Source: Sinomicrobium soli
GTDB taxonomy: Bacteria; Bacteroidota; Bacteroidia; Flavobacteriales; Flavobacteriaceae
NCBI RefSeq assembly: GCF_003285545.1
Contig: NZ_QLNV01000004.1
Location: forward strand, 186,001-250,000
DNA: 64,000 bases
Reading direction: 5' to 3'
Shown: positions 54,999-63,541 of the stretch, piece by piece
Layout of the letters: each line of letters begins with the position of its first letter
How positions within the stretch are numbered: position 1 is the first letter of the stretch
Notes under the pieces: generated by a model
Databases searched by the model: none
The model's input: the letters and a program-made list of their open reading frames with translations, nothing else
Told to the model about the DNA's origin: nothing
Translations under genes and position numbers: made by a program

Positions 54999-56277
54999 TT
55001 TTTTTATAGCCGGGCTTATGGTCTGGCAGGTACAGGCACAGCCGGAAAGCAAAACTTTCAGGAAAAGCATGCCGGTCAATGGTAATGTAAAGATAGATGT
55101 AAAAACGAACCATGCCAACGTGGATTTTGAAACCTGGAATAAGAATGTGGTAGAAATCGAAACCGTGGTGGAAACAGAAGGACTCAGCCGTGAAGAAGCC
55201 GAAGCGTATTTTAAGGCTTCGGAGGTGTATATGGAGGGAGATAAAAACGCAGTGACCATTGCTGTGGGGAATGCAAGAGGAGGATTCCCGGCCGGAATTC
55301 CCGGAGTGCCGGACTCCATTGCGGTTGCCATTCCCCCTGTTCCGCCTGTGCCCCCTGTTCCTGCCGTACCTCCCATTCCCCCGTTGCCCCCGGAAATTAC
55401 GGAATCACTATCCGGTCTTCCTTTTGATTTTACCGCATATGAGAAAGACGGAAAGAGATATATGGAGGCCTGGAAAGACAGCCTGCATAAGGTTCTTAAC
55501 GGAGATTTCAGGAAAAGCATGGAGGCCTGGAAAGAGGAAATGGAGGAGAATATGCAGAAGATGAAGGCCGGTATGAATGCATCCGCCGGGAAGACCAGGG
55601 TGATCTATCTGTCCGGTGACGAAGGTGCACAGAATATTCGGGTAAAGAGCAGTGGAGGGGAGAAGAAGCATATACGGATACATAAAAAGATCCTTATCCG
55701 GATACCAAAAGAGGCCAGGCTGCATTTGCAAACACGTTACGGGGCGGTGAAGCTCCCCGGGAACCTGACGGATATCAGGGCCGATATGTCGTATACCCGC
55801 CTGTTTGCAGATCAGGTGAATGGCAGTGAAACTTTTATCGAAACTTCCTATGCCCCGGTGGCTGTTAAAAACTGGGCTCACGGTAAACTTACCGTCAATT
55901 ATTCTGATAGCGTAGTACTGGACAGGGTTGGCGCTATAGACCTGGTGATGAATACTTCTGACGTAAGGGTTAAGGAGGTGTACCGGAAAGGAAGTGTTCA
56001 CGGAAGTTTCGGCAGTCTTCAGATCGACAGGATCGCCAGGGATATAGATACGTTGCAGCTACGGCTGAATAATACGGATGCAGTTGTCCGGTTGCCGGAA
56101 TCGGATTTTGTCTTTCTGGTGAGCGGAGAAAATTCGGAAGTGGACCTGCCCGGTCGCCTGGAGGTATCCACTTCGGTAAAAGGAAGCAGGACAGATATCA
56201 AAGGGTATTACAAAAAGGAGGATTCCGGCCGGAGCATATCGGTAAAGGCCAGGTACAGTGACCTGAAATTCCACTGA
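54976..56277 (+). CDS. Secreted DUF4097-like protein with proline-rich linker
   Basis: The 433-residue protein has a Sec signal (MKKYPMYSFFIAGLMVWQVQA), a first beta domain (about 25-95), a strikingly proline/valine-rich stretch (PPVPPVPPVPAVPPIPPLPP, about 117-136), and a helical, lysine-rich middle (about 150-205). The C-terminal region of regularly spaced strands (for example RLHLQTRYGAVKLPGN and ADMSYTRLFADQV in part) suits a DUF4097/DUF2807-type beta-helix. I do not know its role. Coupling to the ECF sigma and regulator genes suggests that it is a sensor input or a main target of that system. Confidence 0.78.
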   Translation: MKKYPMYSFFIAGLMVWQVQAQPESKTFRKSMPVNGNVKIDVKTNHANVDFETWNKNVVEIETVVETEGLSREEAEAYFKASEVYMEGDKNAVTIAVGNARGGFPAGIPGVPDSIAVAIPPVPPVPPVPAVPPIPPLPPEITESLSGLPFDFTAYEKDGKRYMEAWKDSLHKVLNGDFRKSMEAWKEEMEENMQKMKAGMNASAGKTRVIYLSGDEGAQNIRVKSSGGEKKHIRIHKKILIRIPKEARLHLQTRYGAVKLPGNLTDIRADMSYTRLFADQVNGSETFIETSYAPVAVKNWAHGKLTVNYSDSVVLDRVGAIDLVMNTSDVRVKEVYRKGSVHGSFGSLQIDRIARDIDTLQLRLNNTDAVVRLPESDFVFLVSGENSEVDLPGRLEVSTSVKGSRTDIKGYYKKEDSGRSISVKARYSDLKFH

Positions 56278-56292
56278 AAGTCACACCACGCC

Positions 56293-57081
56293 CTATTCTG
56301 AAGGCTGTATCCGGAGTGTTTTGGTGTATTCATAACCGATAAAGAACATCTGTTCTGCCCTGGAGGCGTCGAGTATGGGATAATTATACAGTTCCGGCGG
56401 TTCTATATAGATGTCGCATTCCTCTTTTTTGCGGCAAGAGGTGGCATCCACACTGAGGTGAAATGTTCTTGTGGCGATGTCGATGAGGTTGTTCAGTTTG
56501 TCCACGCGCTGGGTGGGACTTATGTTGATGGCTATCGTGGTTTCACATTGCTCTTTGATAGGGGCTATGGGAACGTTGTCAAAGATACCGCCATCCACAT
56601 ATTTTTTTCCGTCGATCTTTACCGGGGAGAACAGCACAGGGATCGAGGCCGAAGCCTGGACGATCTTTCCCAGGTCGCCCCGGTGGAAATACTCTACCCT
56701 GCCTTCGTTGAGATTGGAGGCTGCCACGTAGAAGGGAATGGGCAGGTCTTCGATATTTTTTGCCGGGATATAACGGGCAATGGTATGCCGGAGCTTGTCG
56801 AAATTGAGCAGTCCGTCCCTCGGGATCTGTATGCTGGTAAAGTTTCCCAGCCGGTTCTCTTTCATGATCCCGAATACTTCATCCGGTGAAAACCCCCCGG
56901 CGATAAAGGCCCCTGCAATGGCTCCTGCACTTACTCCCGAAATGACTTCCGGTTTTATACCCGCCTCGTTGAGGGCCTTGAGCGCTCCCAGGTGGGCAAA
57001 GCCTCTTGCCCCGCCACCGCCCAGGGCAATACCGTAGCGGTACGGAGCAGCTTTCTTTGTGGAAAACAGTGAGTTCAGCAT
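56293..57081 (-). CDS. Patatin-like phospholipase (RssA/YchK type)
   Basis: The 262-residue protein has the patatin catalytic dyad: oxyanion loop ALGGGGARGFAHLGAL, nucleophile Ser51 in GVSAGAIAG, and Asp163 in YVDGGIFDN. It likely hydrolyses acyl esters of membrane lipids. There is no signal peptide or outer-membrane barrel, so it is cytoplasmic or peripheral, unlike PlpD-type proteins. It starts three bases after the stop of the S10 peptidase gene upstream, and the two are probably cotranscribed. Confidence 0.92.
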   Translation of the reverse strand: MLNSLFSTKKAAPYRYGIALGGGGARGFAHLGALKALNEAGIKPEVISGVSAGAIAGAFIAGGFSPDEVFGIMKENRLGNFTSIQIPRDGLLNFDKLRHTIARYIPAKNIEDLPIPFYVAASNLNEGRVEYFHRGDLGKIVQASASIPVLFSPVKIDGKKYVDGGIFDNVPIAPIKEQCETTIAINISPTQRVDKLNNLIDIATRTFHLSVDATSCRKKEECDIYIEPPELYNYPILDASRAEQMFFIGYEYTKTLRIQPSE

Positions 57082-57083
57082 TT

Positions 57084-58589
57084 TTAATCGCTTTCCGGTT
57101 GTGGATACCGTGCCGGAGCCCCTTTTTCAGGGAGGGATTCCTTTATAAAATTACGGATATCTTCATTGGCCGATTTGAGATCCTCTTTTCTCAGGTACAT
57201 CATGTGACCGCTTCTGTAGGCCTTAAACTGCATCCGGTTGCTCATTTTTCCGGCCGGGTCCATCTGCCGCATGGTGTATTTGGCGTTAAAATAGGTACAG
57301 GCCCCGTCAAAATACCCCGATTGTACCATGAGGTGCAGATAGGGGTTCTGTGCCATGGCCTGCCTCAGGTTTTCCCCCGTACGGTCCTGGGTCCTGTCCC
57401 ACGGATGTACCGGTCCGAACATGTTGTATTTCACATCTGTCCTGAAATTGAGTTGTTCCCGGATATAATAATTCATTGCCGGGGTAAAAGAGTGCAGCCA
57501 CGATGTGAGTTCCGCATTGTAATCCGGGGTATCTCCGGCGTCTTCCCGGTCGATACCGAGATAGCGCGAATCGAGCCGGCCTATGGTATATCCCTTGTCA
57601 CGGAGCAGCTCTTTCCAGTAGAACCAGTAGGAAACGTCCAGGTTGTGCTGGAGTATTACTTTCGGGGATAAACCGGAATACCGGGCCATCCCGGCCGCAA
57701 CGGCTTCTTTTTGCGCCTTGTCCAGCTGACTGCCCAGCGCCAGGGCCGGAAGGAGTTCCCGGACGGTATAATTTTCCACTTCGGGCAGTATTTCTTCCAG
57801 TTCCTTCTGTTGCAGGTCGGGGGGGAGCATATGGTGGTACCATGCGGCTGCGGCGAAATAGGGAAGGCGGTTGGCGGTTTCTACGGGGCCGTCGCGCCCG
57901 ATACCCAGTTCGGTAGGTGAAACGAGGACCACCCCGTTGAGGTACATCCATTGCTGGTTTTGCAGTTCGAGGGCAAGCCCCGAAACCCGCGTGGTCCCGT
58001 AGCTCTCCCCGATAAGGTATTTCGGGGATGGCCAGCGGTTGGTTCGGCTTACAAAGGTGTTCAGCCATTCGGCCAGGTATTTGATATCGGCATTAACCCC
58101 GAAAAATTCCGACTTTTCCGGTTTCCGGTCTTCCGTTTCGATAATGCGGGAATATCCCGTATTTACCGGGTTGACATACACAATGTCGGCCACATCCAGG
58201 ATGGAATACGGGTTTTCCTTAATACCGTATGGCATTACCGGATATCCTTCGTCGTCTATATTCAGCAACCTTGGCCCCGTATAGGCGATATGCATCCATA
58301 CCGAAGCCGAACCGGGCCCGCCGTTAAAAGAGATCACCAGTGGCCTGGACGCCCTGTCCTTGATGTTTTTTTTTTCGTAATAGGTGTAGTAGAGGGTAGC
58401 TATGGCATGGTCGTCCTTTCCCCATACCGGTTGCATACCGGTAGTGGCCGTATAGGAGAAACGGGTGCCGTTTACCGTAACCTCATGGGAGGTGGTTACC
58501 GCTGTGTCGGCAGGAATGGTCCGTTTTTGTGCCGTGAGCATGCCGTAAAAAGACAGGCATATGAGCAGGAGGGGTATTTTGTGTTTCAT
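57084..58589 (-). CDS. S10 family serine carboxypeptidase-like protein
   Basis: The 501 residues start with a Sec signal (MKHKIPLLLICLSFYGMLTA), so the protein is periplasmic or secreted. The alpha/beta-hydrolase triad of the S10 family is recognisable: Ser196 in YLIGESYGTTRVSGLA, Asp in GYFDGACTYF and His in YRSGHMMYL. The oxyanion/substrate motif FNGGPGSASVWMH is also present. It should remove C-terminal residues from peptides, probably at low pH as in related enzymes. It lies immediately before the patatin gene and 119 bases from the TIGR02757 gene. Confidence 0.92.
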   Translation of the reverse strand: MKHKIPLLLICLSFYGMLTAQKRTIPADTAVTTSHEVTVNGTRFSYTATTGMQPVWGKDDHAIATLYYTYYEKKNIKDRASRPLVISFNGGPGSASVWMHIAYTGPRLLNIDDEGYPVMPYGIKENPYSILDVADIVYVNPVNTGYSRIIETEDRKPEKSEFFGVNADIKYLAEWLNTFVSRTNRWPSPKYLIGESYGTTRVSGLALELQNQQWMYLNGVVLVSPTELGIGRDGPVETANRLPYFAAAAWYHHMLPPDLQQKELEEILPEVENYTVRELLPALALGSQLDKAQKEAVAAGMARYSGLSPKVILQHNLDVSYWFYWKELLRDKGYTIGRLDSRYLGIDREDAGDTPDYNAELTSWLHSFTPAMNYYIREQLNFRTDVKYNMFGPVHPWDRTQDRTGENLRQAMAQNPYLHLMVQSGYFDGACTYFNAKYTMRQMDPAGKMSNRMQFKAYRSGHMMYLRKEDLKSANEDIRNFIKESLPEKGAPARYPQPESD

Positions 58590-58708
58590 GGAATAAATGG
58601 ATTTAAAATACTTGTATTCGACAATTTGGGTGGTTACAGGTTTCGGTCTGTGGTTACTCCGTGCTTCGAGCTTCGTGCTTTCGACAGCCTCTAAATTACT
58701 ACAAATAA

Positions 58709-59476
58709 TCAGAACTTTTCAAATGCCCCGAGCCCGAACAGTGCAAAATCGTATTTTACGGGGTCTTCGGGGTCCATTTTCCGGAGATTGTTATCCAGTT
58801 CTGCAAGCGCTTTGGCATCGTTCTGCTTTCGTTTCAGCAGCCCCAGTTTTCGCGCTATATTACCCGTATGTATGTCCAGGGGGCACGATAGCTGGCGCGG
58901 GGAGAGCTTTTTCCATATACCGAAATCCACGCCCGTATGGTCCTGTCGCACCATCCAGCGCAGGAACATATTGATGCGTTTGGCCGACGACCCCTTTAAA
59001 GGATCGGATACGTGCTTTTCGGTACGCTTTTCATGGGGGATCTCGAAAAAATGCATTTTAAACCTGTGAATGGCCTTTTGCAGGGAATGGGCTTCGGCAT
59101 ACTGCGCAAAAACCGGTTCCATGCCTCCGTATTCCGAATAGATATGGTGCAGTGAACGTACAAAACCCTGCAGGTCGGTGCCGTTGAACGTGCGATGGAC
59201 AAAGCGGTCTAACCGCCCCAGTTGCTCTTCGTTGTGCGACATTACAAAGTCATGGGGCGCATTGCCCATGAGTTCCATCATCTTCCGGGCGTTGGTTATA
59301 ATGGATTTGCGATTGCCCCAGGCAATGGTGGCCGAAAGAAAACCGGCTATTTCGATATCTTCCCTGGAAGAAAAACCATGGGGTATCTGTATGGGGTCTG
59401 TGGTGATAAACCCGGTGTTGTTGTATTCTGCCGCTTTCAGGTCGAGGAACTCCCTGAGTTCGGTATCATTGAGCAT
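58709..59476 (-). CDS. TIGR02757 family protein (DUF2400), function unknown
   Basis: The 255-residue soluble protein begins MLNDTELREFLDLKAAEYNN and includes DPIQIPHGF, AWGNRKSIITNARKMMELMG and CPLDIHTGNIARKLGLLKRK. These are signature segments of the TIGR02757 family, widespread in Bacteroidota and Spirochaetes. The Cys-X-Leu-Asp-X-His patch and the helix-rich arrangement resemble HhH DNA glycosylases, so a nucleic acid role is possible but unproven. Confidence 0.9.
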   Translation of the reverse strand: MLNDTELREFLDLKAAEYNNTGFITTDPIQIPHGFSSREDIEIAGFLSATIAWGNRKSIITNARKMMELMGNAPHDFVMSHNEEQLGRLDRFVHRTFNGTDLQGFVRSLHHIYSEYGGMEPVFAQYAEAHSLQKAIHRFKMHFFEIPHEKRTEKHVSDPLKGSSAKRINMFLRWMVRQDHTGVDFGIWKKLSPRQLSCPLDIHTGNIARKLGLLKRKQNDAKALAELDNNLRKMDPEDPVKYDFALFGLGAFEKF

Positions 59477-59561
59477 ATGGGCTGTTTTTGTAGTTAAAAT
59501 GTTTTTTAGGTTATATGCTGCAAAATAAATAATTTTAGGGGATAATTATAAAGTCATTGCT

Positions 59562-59951
59562 ATGAGATTTCACACCCGGAAATGGGTCAAACCCGAAGAT
59601 CTGAACCCCAACGGCACACTGTTCGGAGGGCGCCTGTTACAATGGATAGACGAGGAAGCTGCATTGTATGCCATTATACAGCTCGAAAACAAGAAAGTGG
59701 TCACCAAATTCATGTCTGATATCAACTTTGTCGATTCTGCCCGGGAGGGCGATATTGTTGAAGTCGGGATCGATGTGGTGGAATTCGGCAAGAGCTCCAT
59801 TACGCTGCGATGCGAAGTGAGGAACAAGATGACCAGGGCGACTATCATCTCCATAGACCGGATTGTCATGGTAAACCTGGGCGCCGACGGGAGGCCCGTA
59901 CCCCACGGAAAGACACAGATCGAATACGTTAAAGACAGGTTAGGGCAGTAG
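59562..59951 (+). CDS. Acyl-CoA thioesterase, hotdog fold (YciA/BACH-like)
   Basis: The 129-residue protein matches acyl-CoA thioesterases of the 4HBT hotdog superfamily: NPNGTLFGGRLLQWIDEEAAL with the catalytic Asn/Asp region, KFMSDINFVDSAREGDIVEV, and a C-terminal RATIISIDRIVMVN strand. The expected reaction is acyl-CoA + H2O giving a free acid and CoA, in the cytoplasm. No operon partner is evident; it reads away from the TIGR02757 gene. Confidence 0.93.
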   Translation: MRFHTRKWVKPEDLNPNGTLFGGRLLQWIDEEAALYAIIQLENKKVVTKFMSDINFVDSAREGDIVEVGIDVVEFGKSSITLRCEVRNKMTRATIISIDRIVMVNLGADGRPVPHGKTQIEYVKDRLGQ

Positions 59952-60075
59952 TGTTATATACGGAACATGTTTTTTTGAACGGAAGAAAAGTATAGGGTTT
60001 GTCACATATTTTTGTGAATCAGTTAATTAGTAAATATTTAACGATTGCCTGAAATAATCGGAATACAAAAATCGT

Positions 60076-60083
60076 TATATTTG
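60076..60083 (+). promoter_or_regulatory. Candidate -7 element before a small conserved gene
   Basis: TATATTTG matches TAnnTTTG, 60 bases before the ATG at 60143. It supports that ATG over the in-frame ATG at 60092, which would lie near the transcription start. Confidence 0.45.
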
Positions 60084-60142
60084 GTGTAATTATGTTTCCG
60101 GCCACGGTGCCGGGACTAACCCTTAAAAAAACGTTCATTATT

Positions 60143-60340
60143 ATGGCAAGAGCTATGTATGAGTATACTCAGGTCGTACTCCAGAAAGTGAGCTTTGATT
60201 CCGTTCTCTTCTGTAAGGAAGTAGAAAAAGCGGTTCACCGATTACTACCCTATGAACTGGAAGAACTCAAGATCTGGTTAAACCAGTTCATATCGGGAAA
60301 ACCCGAACTTTCCCAATGCCTTATTCATTTAAACGCATAA
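60143..60340 (+). CDS. Small conserved flavobacterial protein, unknown function
   Basis: The 65-residue product MARAMYEYTQVVLQKVSFDS... is compact and helical, with no signal peptide. Charged and hydrophobic residues alternate in FCKEVEKAVHRLLPYELEEL, followed by KIWLNQFISGKPELSQCLI. I recognise similar short proteins from Flavobacteriaceae but know no role. It has its own promoter element and a strong terminator, indicating a well-expressed monocistronic unit. An in-frame ATG at 60092 is open but adds an atypical leader. Confidence 0.8.
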   Translation: MARAMYEYTQVVLQKVSFDSVLFCKEVEKAVHRLLPYELEELKIWLNQFISGKPELSQCLIHLNA

Positions 60341-60343
60341 AAA

Positions 60344-60368
60344 AATCCCGCTTCGGCGGGGTTTTTTA
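60344..60368 (+). terminator. Intrinsic terminator after the small conserved gene
   Basis: CCCGC/GCGGG stem with a TTCG tetraloop followed by six T residues. Confidence 0.93.
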
Positions 60369-60409
60369 ATTCGATAATTAGTCAATTATCACATTACCAC
60401 ATTACCACA

Positions 60410-61345
60410 TTATTTCACCGGGCTTATGATCTGGACGTTCTGGAAGGCGATGGCGCCTCTTACCACTCCGAGGATAACTTCCCTCAGGGCTTCTATAAGC
60501 TGGAGTTTCAGTTCACTTTTGTGATAGATCAGGCTTATTTCGCGGGCCGGGTTGGGATCGTGGAAGAAATGCAGGTTTTTTTTCTCATTCTCACAAAGCC
60601 CCAGGGTGTGGAGATAGGGGAGCAGGGTCATTCCCATGCCTTCGTCGGCCAGTCTTATCATGGTTTCGAAGCTCCCGCTTTCCAGCTGGAAGCGTTCATC
60701 CCTGTGATCTGATTTCGCCTTGCACAGGTTGATGACCCCGTCGCGAAAACAATGCCCGTCCCTGAGCAGGAGCACGTCTTCTATGTTGAGGTCGGCAGGG
60801 TCTATCCTGGTGTTGGCGTGCAACCGGTGGTTTTCCGGGATATAGGCTACAAAAGGCTCGTAATACAAAACCTTTTCCCGGATGCGTTCGTTTTCCAGCG
60901 GTGTTGCGGCAATGGCTGCATCGAGATGCCCTTCGGAAAGTTTCTGCACCAGGGTAGACGTATTTTGTTCCTCGATCCTGATATTGACCTTGGGGTATTT
61001 ATTGATGAAATTGCGCAGGAACATCGGGAGGAGCGTCGGCATTACGGTGGGAATGATACCCAGTCTGAACTCACCTCCTATATATCCCTTTTCCTGGTCT
61101 ACGATATCCTTGATCCTGCCCGATTCGCTCACGATATTCCTGGCCTGTGCTACAATCTTTTTTCCTACATCGGTGAGCTGAATGGGTTTCTTGCTACGGT
61201 CGAAGATCAGGACGTCCAGTTCGTCTTCAAGCTTCTGGATCTGCATACTCAGGGTGGGCTGGGTCACAAAAGATTTCTCTGCAGCCAGGGTAAAATTCTG
61301 ATACTCGGCTACGGCCAGTACATATTGTAATTGTGTAATGGTCAT
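60410..61345 (-). CDS. oxyR: Hydrogen-peroxide-sensing LysR regulator OxyR
   Basis: The 311-residue protein has a LysR DNA-binding domain (MTITQLQYVLAVAEYQNFTL, with the turn at SFVTQPTLSMQIQKLE) and a periplasmic-binding-like effector domain. The peroxide-sensing cysteines fall exactly at Cys199 and Cys208 in LLRDGHCFRDGVINLCKA, with the same numbers and spacing as E. coli OxyR. It should therefore form the regulatory disulfide on contact with H2O2 and activate antioxidant genes. The divergent neighbour encodes Dps, a classic OxyR target. Confidence 0.95.
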   Translation of the reverse strand: MTITQLQYVLAVAEYQNFTLAAEKSFVTQPTLSMQIQKLEDELDVLIFDRSKKPIQLTDVGKKIVAQARNIVSESGRIKDIVDQEKGYIGGEFRLGIIPTVMPTLLPMFLRNFINKYPKVNIRIEEQNTSTLVQKLSEGHLDAAIAATPLENERIREKVLYYEPFVAYIPENHRLHANTRIDPADLNIEDVLLLRDGHCFRDGVINLCKAKSDHRDERFQLESGSFETMIRLADEGMGMTLLPYLHTLGLCENEKKNLHFFHDPNPAREISLIYHKSELKLQLIEALREVILGVVRGAIAFQNVQIISPVK

Positions 61346-61564
61346 ACTTATGGGTCGTTTAGTTTATTAGTTCGTAGTTTTTAGTTGTCAGTTTGTCAGT
61401 TTAACTCTGAATTCTGAACTCATAACGGGTTGCAGGGTTTAATCAAACTCCGGACTTCCGGCTTCCTGCCATCCCGTTATCTACAAACTAACGGCATAGT
61501 TTTATTCGATAAAAATATAAAAACTATTGATAAATGTTATATTTCCTTCCCTCTAAATAATCGG

Positions 61565-61572
61565 TAAATTTG
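61565..61572 (+). promoter_or_regulatory. Candidate dps -7 element
   Basis: TAAATTTG matches TAnnTTTG 35 bases before the dps start. No TTG lies at the usual distance, which would suit a promoter needing an activator such as OxyR. The upstream sequence (61346-61560) also contains AGTTNGTAG-type low-complexity repeats. Confidence 0.45.
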
Positions 61573-61607
61573 TCGTAAATTAACGAAGAACTTAAAATCA
61601 TGCCATT

Positions 61608-62087
61608 ATGCAAGTAAACACCTTAGGACTGGATGTCAATAAAACAGAAAACCTGGTTAAGGACCTGAACAACCTTCTTGCCAATTTTCAGCTGTATTAT
61701 CAGAATTTACGTGGGATCCACTGGAATATACGGGGCAAGCGTTTCTTTGACCTGCACCCGAAATTTGAAGAGCTGTACAACGACAGCCAGGAAAAGATAG
61801 ACCTGATCGCAGAGAGGGTACTGACGCTGGGAGGTACTCCGCTGCATACTTTTGAAGACTATATCAAGGCGGGCAAAGTGCCGGTCGGAAAGAACGTTCA
61901 CCAGGATGAGGCCGCAGTGACCCTGATCGTGAATTCGCTTACGGAATTACTCAAGATAGAAAGGGTGATCCTCGACGAGTCGGACGATGCCAATGACGAA
62001 GGGACCAATTCGATGATGAGTGATTTCATTACGGAACAGGAAAAGACGGTCTGGATGATGAAAGCCTGGCTGGACGAGAAGATATAA
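61608..62087 (+). CDS. dps: Dps-family DNA-protecting ferritin
   Basis: Dps forms a twelve-subunit shell that oxidises Fe(II) with H2O2, stores the iron and can bind DNA. The 159-residue four-helix bundle has the inter-subunit ferroxidase motif HWNIRGKRFFDLHPKFEEL (His, His and Asp/Glu ligands), followed by YNDSQEKIDLIAERVLTLGG. There is no obvious lysine-rich tail, so DNA binding is uncertain. It is divergent from oxyR and ends in a strong terminator. Confidence 0.95.
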   Translation: MQVNTLGLDVNKTENLVKDLNNLLANFQLYYQNLRGIHWNIRGKRFFDLHPKFEELYNDSQEKIDLIAERVLTLGGTPLHTFEDYIKAGKVPVGKNVHQDEAAVTLIVNSLTELLKIERVILDESDDANDEGTNSMMSDFITEQEKTVWMMKAWLDEKI

Positions 62088-62116
62088 CCGTTGGGTTAGA
62101 TATTGTTTAGGGGTGA

Positions 62117-62148
62117 ACAGGGTACGGATTTCCGTACCCTGCTTTTTT
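62117..62148 (+). terminator. Intrinsic terminator after dps
   Basis: CAGGGTACGG pairs perfectly with CCGTACCCTG around an ATTT loop and is followed by C then six T residues. Confidence 0.95.
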
Positions 62149-62175
62149 GTTTGGGAGCGGAGCTGCCCGTTGCCG

Positions 62176-63507
62176 TTATAACAGCCCCCTTGCCTTTATT
62201 TCCAGGTATTTGTTAATGGTATCTATGGTCAGGTTTTCGGGAGTGGTAAGAATGGAGTAGATGCCGTATTTTTTCAGTTCGTTGACGATAAGGCGTTTTT
62301 CGAAATCAAATTTTTCGGCGATCACCTTGTCGTAAACTTCCTGGATGGTCCCGGCGGGATTGCCGATAAGCTGGTTCAGTTCGGTATTCTTAAAGAATAC
62401 GGTGACCAGCAGGTGGTTTTTGGCGATACCCTTCAGGTATGGCAGCTGGCGGTGCAGGCCGTCCAGCGTTTCGAAATTGGTAAAGAGCAGGATCAGGCTT
62501 CGCTGGGTAATATTGCGTTTGATATCGCCGTAGAGCCGGCTGAAATCAGACTCGAAAAAATCCGTCTCGATATTGTACAGGGTCTCCAGGATCAGTCCCA
62601 TCTGGGAATTCCTTCTTTCCGCGACTACGATATTCTCTACTTTTCTGGAAAAGGTGAACATGCCGGCCTTGTCCTGCTTTTTCAGGATCACATTGCTCAG
62701 TACCAGGGTGGCATTGATGGCATAGTCGAGCAGGCTGAGCCCTTCAAACGGCATTTTCATGACCCGTCCCTTGTCGATAACGGCATATACCGGTTGGGAT
62801 TTTTCGTCCTGGAACTGGTTTACCATAAGCTGGTTCTTTTTGGCCGTAGCTTTCCAGTTGAGGGTGCGCAGGTCATCGCCCTGAACGTATTCCTTGATCT
62901 GTTCGAATTCGAGGGTGTGGCCGATACGCCGGATCTTTTTGATGCCGTACTGGCTCAGGCGATTGGTAAAGGCCAGAAGGTCGTATTTCCTGAGTTGCAG
63001 GAAAGCGGGATAGGTGGGTACCATCACCTTGTCGCTGTACCGGTATCTCCGGGCTACCAGTCCGAGGGCAGACGAGATGTAGAGGTTCAGTTTCCCGAAA
63101 TGATATTCGCCCCGTTCCGTGGGCCTCAGGTCGTATTCCACCGTTCGGGACGAGGATGCCGGAAGCTTTCGTTCCAGGCGGAAATTACGTACCTGGAACT
63201 GCTCCGGGATCTCGTCGATGATCCGGGCATGTACCGGAAACGTATAATGGTTGTCGATAACGATCCTGACCGGATTTCGGTCGCCGTTGGAAAATTTCTC
63301 CGGGGCGGTCCGCTCCGCCCTGACGCCTGTCCTGGTGTAGAAAAGGATAAGACTGTCCATGACCGTGAAGGCCAGAAGGACAACCAGCCCGAGCTGGGCT
63401 ACAAAAAACAGCCTGTCCAGTACAAAACTTATGATAAACAGGACAATTACGGCGATACAGCCGTAAAAAAAGCGGTTTTGCAGGTATAAAGGTCTAAACA
63501 GTTTCAA
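62176..63507 (-). CDS. DUF58 domain membrane protein (MoxR-associated)
   Basis: The 443-residue protein has two N-terminal membrane helices (about 12-32 and 34-53), an immunoglobulin-like region, and a DUF58/VWA-like domain with GHTLEFEQIKEYVQGDDLRT and LNWKATAKKNQLMVNQFQDE. DUF58 proteins work with MoxR ATPases in assembly or activation of membrane-associated complexes. The start is TTG at 63507; an in-frame stop precedes it and no ATG is near. It lies 34 bases after the MoxR gene on the same strand. Confidence 0.93.
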   Translation of the reverse strand: MKLFRPLYLQNRFFYGCIAVIVLFIISFVLDRLFFVAQLGLVVLLAFTVMDSLILFYTRTGVRAERTAPEKFSNGDRNPVRIVIDNHYTFPVHARIIDEIPEQFQVRNFRLERKLPASSSRTVEYDLRPTERGEYHFGKLNLYISSALGLVARRYRYSDKVMVPTYPAFLQLRKYDLLAFTNRLSQYGIKKIRRIGHTLEFEQIKEYVQGDDLRTLNWKATAKKNQLMVNQFQDEKSQPVYAVIDKGRVMKMPFEGLSLLDYAINATLVLSNVILKKQDKAGMFTFSRKVENIVVAERRNSQMGLILETLYNIETDFFESDFSRLYGDIKRNITQRSLILLFTNFETLDGLHRQLPYLKGIAKNHLLVTVFFKNTELNQLIGNPAGTIQEVYDKVIAEKFDFEKRLIVNELKKYGIYSILTTPENLTIDTINKYLEIKARGLL

Positions 63508-63541
63508 TTTTCAGATGTTCTCGGATTATAGACAAAGCGCA

